Shown: positions 1 through 5,307 of the stretch, piece after piece
Layout of the letters: each line of letters opens with the position of its first letter
How positions within the stretch are numbered: position 1 is the first letter of the stretch
Assembly: GCA_003158415.1 (NCBI GenBank)
Contig: PMJA01000112.1
Location: forward strand, 1 to 6,629
Direction: 5' to 3'
From: Methylobacter sp.
GTDB taxonomy: Bacteria > Pseudomonadota > Gammaproteobacteria > Methylococcales > Methylomonadaceae
Length of the DNA: 6,629 nt
Made by a program: the position numbers and the translations under genes
Notes under the pieces: model-generated
What the model was told of the DNA's origin: nothing
Seen by the model: only the letters and a program-made list of their open reading frames with translations
Database searches by the model: none

Positions 1-736
1 CTCCTACCATTCGCCCGACACCTATGTCGACACCAATGTCAAAGGTACGCTAAATGTACTGCAAGCGGCGCGTGAACTGAGGGTTAAGCGGGTGATCCAT
101 ACTTCGACCAGCGAGGTTTACGGCACGGCACGTTTTGTGCCGATTACCGAAGAGCACCCTTTGCAGGGACAGTCGCCGTACTCGGCCACCAAAATCGCAG
201 CGGATCAGATGGCCTATGCTTTCTACGCCTCTTTCGGACTGCCGGTAGTGATTGCGCGGCCTTTCAATACCTATGGCCCGCGTCAGTCGGCCCGTGCGGT
301 GATTCCCACCATCATCACCCAGATCGCCAATGGACAGCGTCAGATCAAACTTGGCGCGGTATCGCCCACGCGGGATTTTAATTTTGTTCAGGATACGGTA
401 GCCGGTTTTATTGCTGCGCTGAATTCCGAGCAGGGTTTGGGCGAAGTGGTCAACTTCGGCAGCAATTTCGAGATTTCCATCGGAGACACGGCCCGGTTGA
501 TTGCCGAGGTGATGAACGTCGAGATCGAGATCATCACAGATGAAGTCCGTTTGCGCCCCGAAAACTCCGAGGTAGAGCGTTTGTGGGCGGATAACGCCAA
601 AGCTCGGCAACTCTTCGGCTGGCAGCCCAGCTATGGCGGTCGCGAGGGCTTCAAGCGGGGCTTGGCGGAAACCGCCGAATGGTTCACACTGCCCGACAAT
701 CTGCGCGGCTACAAGTCGGATATCTATAACCTGTGA
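1..736 (+). CDS. legB: LegB-type NAD-dependent nucleotide-sugar 4,6-dehydratase, 5' truncated by window edge
   Basis: This is an extended short-chain dehydrogenase/reductase whose family oxidises and dehydrates UDP-GlcNAc to the 4-keto-6-deoxy sugar, the first step of legionaminic acid synthesis in the cytoplasm. The open frame continues to the window edge (first whole codon at 2), so the 244 visible residues lack roughly the first 85-90, including the Rossmann glycine motif. Visible motifs are TSTSEVYG (fragment residues 34-41), the catalytic pair in YSATK (Tyr60, Lys64; nt 179-193), RPFNTYGPRQ, and TRDFNFVQDT, typical of the sugar-nucleotide binding region. The sequence resembles LegB more than generic epimerases, notably TARFVPITEEHPLQGQSPYSATKIAADQ and ARAVIPTIITQIANGQ (each abbreviated). 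The stop TGA (734-736) overlaps the GTG start of legC. The TTG or GTG codons inside the visible part (for example 92) are not true starts, because homology extends upstream of them. Confidence 0.9.
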   Translation, partial: SYHSPDTYVDTNVKGTLNVLQAARELRVKRVIHTSTSEVYGTARFVPITEEHPLQGQSPYSATKIAADQMAYAFYASFGLPVVIARPFNTYGPRQSARAVIPTIITQIANGQRQIKLGAVSPTRDFNFVQDTVAGFIAALNSEQGLGEVVNFGSNFEISIGDTARLIAEVMNVEIEIITDEVRLRPENSEVERLWADNAKARQLFGWQPSYGGREGFKRGLAETAEWFTLPDNLRGYKSDIYNL

Positions 737-1914
737 ACGCCGTGAACACACCCTTATCCCTGCCTGAGCAAGTTGTCGCCGCCATACGTGCCGTTGTTGG
801 CGCCGGGCCTGTAGCGCTACACGAACCCAGTTTCAACGGCAACGAGTGGCTGTATCTTAAAGAGTGTCTCGATTCCACCTTTGTCTCGTCGGTGGGCAAG
901 TTTGTCGATCGCTTCGAGGCCGAGCTGGCCGCCTTTATCGGCGCCAAACACGCTGTTGCGATGGTCAACGGCACGGCGGCCCTGCACATCGCGTTGAAGC
1001 TCGCAGGCGTTAAGGCCGATGATGAAGTCCTGATTCCCGCGCTCACCTTCGTCGCCACGGCCAATGCCGTCAGTTATTGCAACGCCACGCCGCATTTTGT
1101 CGATAGCGAAGCGCGCACCCTAGGCGTGGATGCCGCAAAGCTGCGAGACTATTTGACCCGCCACACCGAGCAACGCGCCAGCCAATGCGTCAATCGCGCC
1201 ACCGGACGGGTCATACGGGCCCTGGTGCCCATGCACGCCTTCGGTCACCCGGTTGATCTTGATGGTTTGCTGGCTGTGGCCCATGATTTCAATCTTGCCT
1301 TGGTCGAAGATGCTGCCGAGTCCCTGGGTAGTTACTACCACGGTCGGCATACCGGCACTTTCGGGTTGATGGGCACACTGAGCTTCAACGGCAACAAGAC
1401 CATCACTACCGGCGGCGGCGGGGCAATATTGACCAACGACGCAGAACTCGCACGCCATGCCAAGCACCTGACTACTACTGCCAAGTTGCCGCACGCCTGG
1501 GAATATCGCCACGATGAAATAGGCTATAACTACCGCATGCCTAACTTGAACGCAGCCTTGGGCTGCGCCCAGTTGGAACAATTGCCCGCGATGCTCGCCG
1601 CAAAAAGGGAATTGTTTCAGCGTTACCAGACGGCATTTACACCGGTGGCGGACGTCAAACTGATGGCGGAGCCTGAACAATGCCAAAGTAATTATTGGCT
1701 GCAAACGTTGTTGCTGGACGTGGAATTAGCTGATCAGCGGGACGTTCTATTGAAGGCCACCAATGACGCCGGTTTCATGACGCGCCCGGCTTGGATACTG
1801 ATGCACGAGTTAACGCCGTTCAAGGACTGTCCGCGTATGGATCTGACCGTCGCTCAGTTGCTTTCGCAGTGCTTGATAAATATTCCGAGCAGTGCTTCAT
1901 TAGCACACACCTGA
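733..1914 (+). CDS. legC: LegC-type PLP-dependent nucleotide-sugar aminotransferase
   Basis: The product is a DegT/DnrJ/EryC1/StrS aminotransferase of 393 residues, normal for the family. It would transaminate the 4-keto sugar made by LegB to UDP-2-acetamido-4-amino-2,4,6-trideoxy-sugar using glutamate and PLP. Landmarks are FIGAKHAVAMVNGTAALHIAL (68-88, abbreviated), LIPALTFVATANAV (100-113), the PLP-contacting VEDAAESLGS (191-200) and SFNGNKTITTGGGGA, where Lys222 is the expected Schiff-base lysine. NYRMPNLNAALGCAQLEQL and the C-terminal LINIPSSASL are also characteristic of LegC. The start at GTG 733 overlaps the legB stop as GTGA with no visible Shine-Dalgarno, which suggests translational coupling; an in-frame GTG at 742 is an alternative. 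The coding sequence is GC-rich for most of its length (35 of 60 bases at 1381-1440), with composition falling toward its 3' end where the AT-rich neighbour begins. Confidence 0.93.
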   Translation: MNAVNTPLSLPEQVVAAIRAVVGAGPVALHEPSFNGNEWLYLKECLDSTFVSSVGKFVDRFEAELAAFIGAKHAVAMVNGTAALHIALKLAGVKADDEVLIPALTFVATANAVSYCNATPHFVDSEARTLGVDAAKLRDYLTRHTEQRASQCVNRATGRVIRALVPMHAFGHPVDLDGLLAVAHDFNLALVEDAAESLGSYYHGRHTGTFGLMGTLSFNGNKTITTGGGGAILTNDAELARHAKHLTTTAKLPHAWEYRHDEIGYNYRMPNLNAALGCAQLEQLPAMLAAKRELFQRYQTAFTPVADVKLMAEPEQCQSNYWLQTLLLDVELADQRDVLLKATNDAGFMTRPAWILMHELTPFKDCPRMDLTVAQLLSQCLINIPSSASLAHT

Positions 1915-1938
1915 TTTTTATTTAATCGTAGAATAACT

Positions 1939-2694
1939 ATGGATATCAACAATAAATTACAACTTACCAAAGAACATTGGGAGACTTCGCAAGTCGAATC
2001 GCTGAAAGATGTAAATTTGCGGAGTATTGAAATAAATTCAATAATTGCCTCTCTCAAAGCACATGCCAATATTTCTTCAGACATGATGCTGGCTGATTTT
2101 GGATGCGGCGATGGATTCGATACCCAGTATTTTTCGAAGTATGCAAGTGAGTCTGTAGGGTTTGACTATTCACATGAAATGTTATCTAGGGCATCGCAAA
2201 GGCAAAGTGACAAGCTCATATTTCAGCACCTTGATCTGCTTTCTGAAGATGTCCCCGGAACTTATGATGCAGTCATTAGTAAGAGATTTATAATTAATTT
2301 GGGTGAATGGTCAATTCAGTCAGAATGCATTAATAAGATTGCCAAGGCGGTATTGCCGGGAGGTTTCTTTTTTATGCTGGAGTGCTATAAGCAAGGCTTT
2401 GATAATTTAAATTCGCATCGAAACAAGGTTGGGTTGCCACTTCTGGCAGAGCCTTATCATAATACGTATTTGGATTATGACGAAACACTTGAATTACTCA
2501 GTGAGGATTTTTCGGTAATTGAGGTGATCGATTTCTCAACCTATTTCTACCTTACCCGCTGTTTGTCACCTTATATTGCTGGTGAAAAAGCATTTGATCT
2601 AGATGAGAAAATGCGACTATTTTCAGAGTCTGATGACATTTTGCAAGGTTCAAGAATTGGCCCCCAGACACTTATTTGTCTGAGAAAGAAATAA
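1939..2694 (+). CDS. class I SAM-dependent methyltransferase inserted between legC and legI
   Basis: This 251-residue protein carries the Rossmann-type SAM-binding motif I LADFGCGDG (51-59), the acidic post-I segment VGFDYSHEML (73-82), a motif II-like aspartate at 99 (HLDL), the central AVISKRFIINL (111-121), and the post-motif LPGGFFFMLE (139-148). There is no signal peptide or membrane segment, so it is cytoplasmic. The substrate cannot be read from the sequence. Its place inside the legionaminate genes makes the sugar, or its N-acyl or amidino group, a reasonable guess; methylated acetamidino-legionaminic acids are known from other bacteria. The ATG at 1939 lies 24 bases after legC with only a weak AGAA upstream. 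The stop TAA (2692-2694) merges with the legI ribosome-binding site. Base composition is strikingly AT-rich (16 G/C of 60 at 2281-2340) compared with legB/legC, indicating separate ancestry. Confidence 0.85.
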   Translation: MDINNKLQLTKEHWETSQVESLKDVNLRSIEINSIIASLKAHANISSDMMLADFGCGDGFDTQYFSKYASESVGFDYSHEMLSRASQRQSDKLIFQHLDLLSEDVPGTYDAVISKRFIINLGEWSIQSECINKIAKAVLPGGFFFMLECYKQGFDNLNSHRNKVGLPLLAEPYHNTYLDYDETLELLSEDFSVIEVIDFSTYFYLTRCLSPYIAGEKAFDLDEKMRLFSESDDILQGSRIGPQTLICLRKK

Positions 2695-2699
2695 GAGGA
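2694..2699 (+). promoter_or_regulatory. Shine-Dalgarno for legI
   Basis: AGAGGA, extended to AAGAGGA, lies six bases before the ATG at 2706. It decides the legI start in favour of 2706 over the in-frame TTG at 2676, which would add ten residues not expected in the family and has no comparable site. The first bases of the motif belong to the stop codon of the upstream methyltransferase gene. Confidence 0.75.
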
Positions 2700-2705
2700 A
2701 TTTGG

Positions 2706-3701
2706 ATGAAAGTATTATGCATCGCTGAAGCAGGCGTCAATCATAACGGCGACCTTGAGTTAGCCAAGCAGTTGATCGATGCGGCAGCGGAAGCCGGTGC
2801 AGATCTCGTCAAGTTCCAGACCTTCAACGCCAATCGCCAAGTCACGCGCGCCGCCAAAAAGGCTGACTACCAGAATCAGACAACAGATAGCACAGAATCC
2901 CAGTACGAGATGCTTCGCCGCTTGGAACTTACCGTTGATATGCACCATGAACTTATCGCCCACTGTGCTGCCCGTAACATCGGCTTTTTCTCTACCGGTT
3001 TTGATATTGAAAGCGTTGATCTGCTGGTGAGTCTTGGTCAGGATCATTTCAAGATTCCTTCCGGTGAAATCACCAACCTACCGTATTTGCGCCATATCGG
3101 CCAGCTCGGTAAAGCCGTTATTTTCTCCACCGGCATGGCGACGATGGGCGAGATTGAGGCGGCAATCGACGTGCTTGGGCAAGCCGGTACGCCGCGAGCC
3201 AATATTACCGTATTGCACTGCACCACTGAATACCCCACGCCTATGGACGAAGTGAACCTCCGCGCCATGCAGAGCATTCATACCGCTTTTGGTGTAGCGG
3301 TGGGTTATTCTGACCACACGTCCGGCATTGAGGTGGCGATTGCCGCTGTCGCCTTGGGCGCTTGTGTCATCGAAAAACACTTTACGCTGGATCGCAATTT
3401 ACCCGGCCCCGACCACAAGGCTAGTCTTGAGCCGGAAGAACTCAAGGCCATGATCGCAGCCATACGCAATATTGAAATAGCGCTGGGCGATGGCATCAAG
3501 CGCCTTACCCCGAGTGAAGTAAGGAACAAACCCATCGCCCGTAAATCATTGGTCGCCATTCGGGCAATTAAAGCGGGTGAAGTATTTACCGCCGAAAACA
3601 TAACCGCCAAGCGTCCCGGCACCGGTATTTCACCGATGCGCTGGGATGAGTTTATTGGTCAGGTTGCACAGCGTAACTATCAAGCTGATGAATTAATATG
3701 A
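2706..3701 (+). CDS. legI: LegI/NeuB-type nonulosonic acid synthase
   Basis: The enzyme condenses phosphoenolpyruvate with a 2,4-diacylamino-2,4,6-trideoxy-mannose-type sugar to give the nine-carbon acid. The 331-residue product has the NeuB TIM-barrel domain (about 1-265) followed by the SAF/antifreeze-like C-terminal domain (about 277-331, from ARKSLVAIRAIKAGEVF). Visible signature segments are IAEAGVNHNGD (6-16), VKFQTF (35-40), STGFD (96-100), KIPSGEITNLP (116-126), YSDHTSG (201-207) and EKHFTLDR (223-230). His204 and His225 match in context and spacing the two metal-binding histidines of NeuB. The DSTESQYEMLRRLEL segment (61-75) resembles legionaminate synthases more than classical sialate synthases, but synthase specificity (legionaminate, pseudaminate or sialate) is inferred mainly from legB and legC next door. 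The stop overlaps the next ATG as ATGA (3698-3701). Confidence 0.92.
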   Translation: MKVLCIAEAGVNHNGDLELAKQLIDAAAEAGADLVKFQTFNANRQVTRAAKKADYQNQTTDSTESQYEMLRRLELTVDMHHELIAHCAARNIGFFSTGFDIESVDLLVSLGQDHFKIPSGEITNLPYLRHIGQLGKAVIFSTGMATMGEIEAAIDVLGQAGTPRANITVLHCTTEYPTPMDEVNLRAMQSIHTAFGVAVGYSDHTSGIEVAIAAVALGACVIEKHFTLDRNLPGPDHKASLEPEELKAMIAAIRNIEIALGDGIKRLTPSEVRNKPIARKSLVAIRAIKAGEVFTAENITAKRPGTGISPMRWDEFIGQVAQRNYQADELI

Positions 3702-4165
3702 ACAAAGCTGAACTTTTTGCAATCCTCGCTCGTGGTGAAGACAGCCACCACCAGTTCAAACGCGACTTTACAAACGTCGAGACGCTGGCCTCTCATGCGT
3801 TTTATATGCTTCCGTATCGTGGTTTGGGTAGCGGCATTCCCCGTGCGACCGAGGCTTGGCCACCCATCAAGCTGATTGACGACCGGAGAGGTAATCAGTT
3901 TAAAGTCGTGATTCGTCGTCTTGAGATCGGGCAAACCAAGCCAGAGTCACAGCCAGAGTTACAGCCACTAGAGAACCGAGTGCTACAACTTTTGGCAATC
4001 AAGCCCGCCAGTAAAGCCGAAATTTCCTCATTGTTAGGCCAAAAAGAAGTGTCGGGGCAGCTCAATAAAGTCATACGGGAGCTACTAGCGGCCAAGCGCA
4101 TTGAGTACACCATTCCCAATAAACCCAATAGCCGTTTGCAACAATACCGGATCAGTGTGTTATGA
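3698..4165 (+). CDS. internally deleted AlbA/Schlafen-type putative DNA-binding protein
   Basis: The 155-residue reading frame is intact but looks like a shortened version of a much longer family (from memory roughly 400-500 residues) with an N-terminal AlbA_2/Schlafen-type domain and a C-terminal winged helix. Residues 1-31 (MNKAELFAILARGEDSHHQF onward) match the extreme N terminus. From about residue 32, SHAFYMLPYRGLGSGIPRA matches a motif normally found in the C-terminal half. Then come IDDRRGNQFKVVIRRLE, a Pro/Glu/Gln linker (about 81-91) and a winged-helix-like tail (about 92-155: EISSLLGQKEVSGQLNKVIR, IEYTIPNKPNSRLQQYR). The middle, including most of the Schlafen-type core, is absent. 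The deletion kept the frame, with the junction near nt 3790. The ATG overlaps the legI stop and its own TGA overlaps the following legG remnant, both as ATGA. Whether the short product is functional is unknown; the tail alone could still bind DNA. Confidence 0.7.
   Translation: MNKAELFAILARGEDSHHQFKRDFTNVETLASHAFYMLPYRGLGSGIPRATEAWPPIKLIDDRRGNQFKVVIRRLEIGQTKPESQPELQPLENRVLQLLAIKPASKAEISSLLGQKEVSGQLNKVIRELLAAKRIEYTIPNKPNSRLQQYRISVL
3941..3964 (+). repeat. two tandem 12-base units encoding an acidic Pro/Gln linker
   Basis: CCAGAGTCACAG (3941-3952) is followed directly by CCAGAGTTACAG (3953-3964), differing at one position, and then by a degenerate third start CCACTAGAG. The unit is a multiple of three and encodes PESQ/PELQ/PLEN between the two surviving parts of the AlbA-like protein. 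It is probably a slippage-prone linker; similar ESQP-type repeats are familiar in this protein family. Confidence 0.6.
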
Positions 4166-4227
4166 GGAAAATCTGTGTCATTACCGGCACTCGCGCCGAA
4201 TACGGCCTACTGCGCTGGGTCATAGGT
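4162..4227 (+). pseudogene. 5' remnant of a canonical legG/neuC UDP-sugar 2-epimerase gene
   Basis: The ATG at 4162 overlaps the preceding stop (ATGA) and opens a frame reading MRKICVITGTRAEYGLLRWV, the hallmark N terminus of hydrolysing UDP-GlcNAc 2-epimerases of the NeuC/LegG family, with the nucleotide-binding GTRAEYGLL loop at residues 9-17. Recognisable similarity stops about residue 21. The frame then runs through unrelated residues (GQARHPRAVAIQDK) to TAA at 4288-4290, giving only 42 codons where the family has about 380. The rest of the gene is not found downstream in any frame; the complete epimerase at 5308 starts afresh with its own, different N terminus. This is therefore the stub of an ancestral legG that was coupled to legI and the AlbA-like gene. 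The origin of bases 4228-4277 is unresolved. Confidence 0.8.
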
Positions 4228-4277
4228 CAGGCAAGGCATCCAAGAGCCGTAGCAATTCAAGATAAGTGGTTATGTGA

Positions 4278-4429
4278 ATGGACAATTTAAGTTGTGGTGG
4301 TTTTAGCCTTGAGGACATAGAGATAGGAATGGCCGCTTCGTATTCTCAAACTATTACTGATGCAGCGTGTCTGGAAAAACAGTAATTTCTGGTAAGGCTG
4401 AGCTTTATATGCCGACCAGCAAAGATTAA
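4278..4429 (+). pseudogene. remnant of a MaoC-like (R)-hydratase gene, both ends kept, middle deleted
   Basis: From ATG 4278 one frame reads MDNLSCGGFSLEDIEIGMAA then SYSQTITDA, matching the usual N terminus of MaoC/hot-dog acyl-CoA hydratases (pattern LEDLEVGMSASYSKTITEAD), and ends at TAA 4383-4385. A different frame entering near 4361 reads CSVSGKTVISGKAELYMPTS then KD and a TAA at 4427-4429. This fits the C-terminal strand of the same family (pattern GKxVLxGEAxxxVP). About 90 central residues, including the catalytic Asp/His region, would be missing, with a frame change at a junction around 4360-4366. The recognition is from memory of family patterns over short stretches. If real, the ancestral enzyme could have provided an (R)-3-hydroxyacyl-CoA, an acyl donor type consistent with 3-hydroxybutyryl groups seen on some nonulosonic acids; that link is inference. 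Confidence 0.55.
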
Positions 4430-4439
4430 AGACGGTATC

Positions 4440-4448
4440 TGTTATACT
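4440..4448 (+). promoter_or_regulatory. candidate extended -10 promoter ahead of the GNAT gene
   Basis: TGTTATACT fits the sigma70 extended -10 form (TGn followed by TATACT, one mismatch from TATAAT). No good -35 hexamer lies 16-18 bases upstream, which extended -10 promoters can tolerate. It sits in the non-coding gap after the eroded genes and about 45 bases before the GNAT start, where a new promoter would be useful if read-through from the upstream genes is weak. The evidence is a short motif only. The rest of 4430-4492 contains no gene or hairpin terminator that I can see. Confidence 0.35.
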
Positions 4449-4492
4449 GCATCATGCTATGTCTTGTTATATAGGGGCGTTGGTAATGTTTA

Positions 4493-5305
4493 ATGGGTTT
4501 AAAAATGGAAATAATAACTATAAGCAACAAACAAGATCTTTTGAAACACCAATCTGAAATTAATTCCCTTTTTTTTGAATGCTTTGGTGGTCGTCAACTT
4601 GGTGACCTGTGGAATTGGGCATATATTGAAAATCCAAATGGTGAGCCAATTGTGACACTTTGCTATGAAGGGAGTCGCTTAGTTGGTCACTATGCAATTA
4701 TGCCGATGCCGCTCTGTTTGGGAAACGAGGCTCTTAAGTCATACTTGGTTATGACAGCCATGGTTTCCGAGAGCCATCGAAAGTTTGGTTTGTTTCCCAA
4801 GTTGGGGATTGAAAACTCTAAAGTTGCATTTGATCTTGGGGTTGATTTTATTATGGGTTTCCCCAACGCAAACTCCACTCCTGGGGTTAAGAAAAGATTA
4901 AATTGGATATTGCCGCCAGCCGACTATGTTGCAAATATTAGCAAAGCGCAATTGTTACAGAAAAAGACTTCGCTCCTGTCGATCTCAAAAAATGCCTTTT
5001 CTCTTAATTTGCACGATCCAAAAACTCGTAGGTGGCGAATGTCAAGACCGGGAGCCAATTATGTCTGGGATGACGGACTTCTATACAAAGAATTCGAAGG
5101 CGCAATTGATGTAATGTATTTTGATGCCGCAGAGGACTTAGAAAAACTGCCGGAAAAGAAAAATATAAACATATTGATAAAAAGTGAAGATATTCAATTC
5201 CGCGATTTCATGGCATTCAAGTATCAATTTGGGGGATTGCCCATAAACAAACACTTTGACCCCTCTATTATTAACAGGCAAATGTGCCTTTCTGACGTGT
5301 TTTAG
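4493..5305 (+). CDS. GNAT-family acyltransferase, candidate amino-sugar N-acyltransferase
   Basis: The 270-residue protein looks like the larger GNAT acyltransferases common in polysaccharide clusters. LWNWAYIENPNGEPIVTLCY (39-58) and LVGHYAIMPM (63-72) give the N-terminal strand pair. TAMVSESHRKFGLFPKLG (88-105) occupies the acyl-CoA pyrophosphate-binding motif A position, in degenerate form. GFPNANSTPGVKKRLNW (122-138) is typical of this subgroup. There is no signal peptide or membrane segment. In this operon the obvious task is acylating the 4-amino group created by LegC, the LegH role, but the acyl donor and substrate are not visible in the sequence. The start is uncertain: ATG 4493 has AGGGG 15 bases upstream, while ATG 4505 (MEIITISNK) looks a natural family start with no good site. 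The gene is AT-rich (16 G/C of 60 at 5161-5220), like the next gene, and ends two bases before it. Confidence 0.75.
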   Translation: MGLKMEIITISNKQDLLKHQSEINSLFFECFGGRQLGDLWNWAYIENPNGEPIVTLCYEGSRLVGHYAIMPMPLCLGNEALKSYLVMTAMVSESHRKFGLFPKLGIENSKVAFDLGVDFIMGFPNANSTPGVKKRLNWILPPADYVANISKAQLLQKKTSLLSISKNAFSLNLHDPKTRRWRMSRPGANYVWDDGLLYKEFEGAIDVMYFDAAEDLEKLPEKKNINILIKSEDIQFRDFMAFKYQFGGLPINKHFDPSIINRQMCLSDVF

Positions 5306-5307
5306 AT

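Noticed and set aside
50..751. 233-codon minus-strand open frame opposite legB
   Set aside because: It is the antisense shadow of a strongly conserved dehydratase, resembles no protein family I know, and has no supporting start signal.
1120..1704. 194-codon minus-strand open frame opposite legC
   Set aside because: It is a shadow of GC-rich codon usage in the aminotransferase; the plus-strand protein carries all the recognisable motifs.
1915..1938. Promoter-like TAGAAT in the legC-methyltransferase gap
   Set aside because: There is no -35 element or extended -10, and AT-rich spacers produce such hexamers by chance.
2676..2705. Upstream TTG start that would lengthen legI by ten residues
   Set aside because: The added residues overlap the methyltransferase end and are not expected in NeuB proteins, while ATG 2706 has a good AGAGGA site and gives the expected N terminus.
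3030..3622. Several 70-105 codon frames on both strands within legI
   Set aside because: All lie inside the well-supported synthase gene and show no family features.
4318..4350. Possible hairpin around GAATGGCCGCTTCGTATTC
   Set aside because: Only a four-base stem with no following T-run, and it lies in the MaoC-like coding remnant, so it is not a credible terminator.
4166..4492. Insertion sequence or transposon scar as the cause of the eroded region
   Set aside because: I found no transposase fragment, terminal inverted repeats or target-site duplication; the pieces are explained by deletions in ordinary genes.
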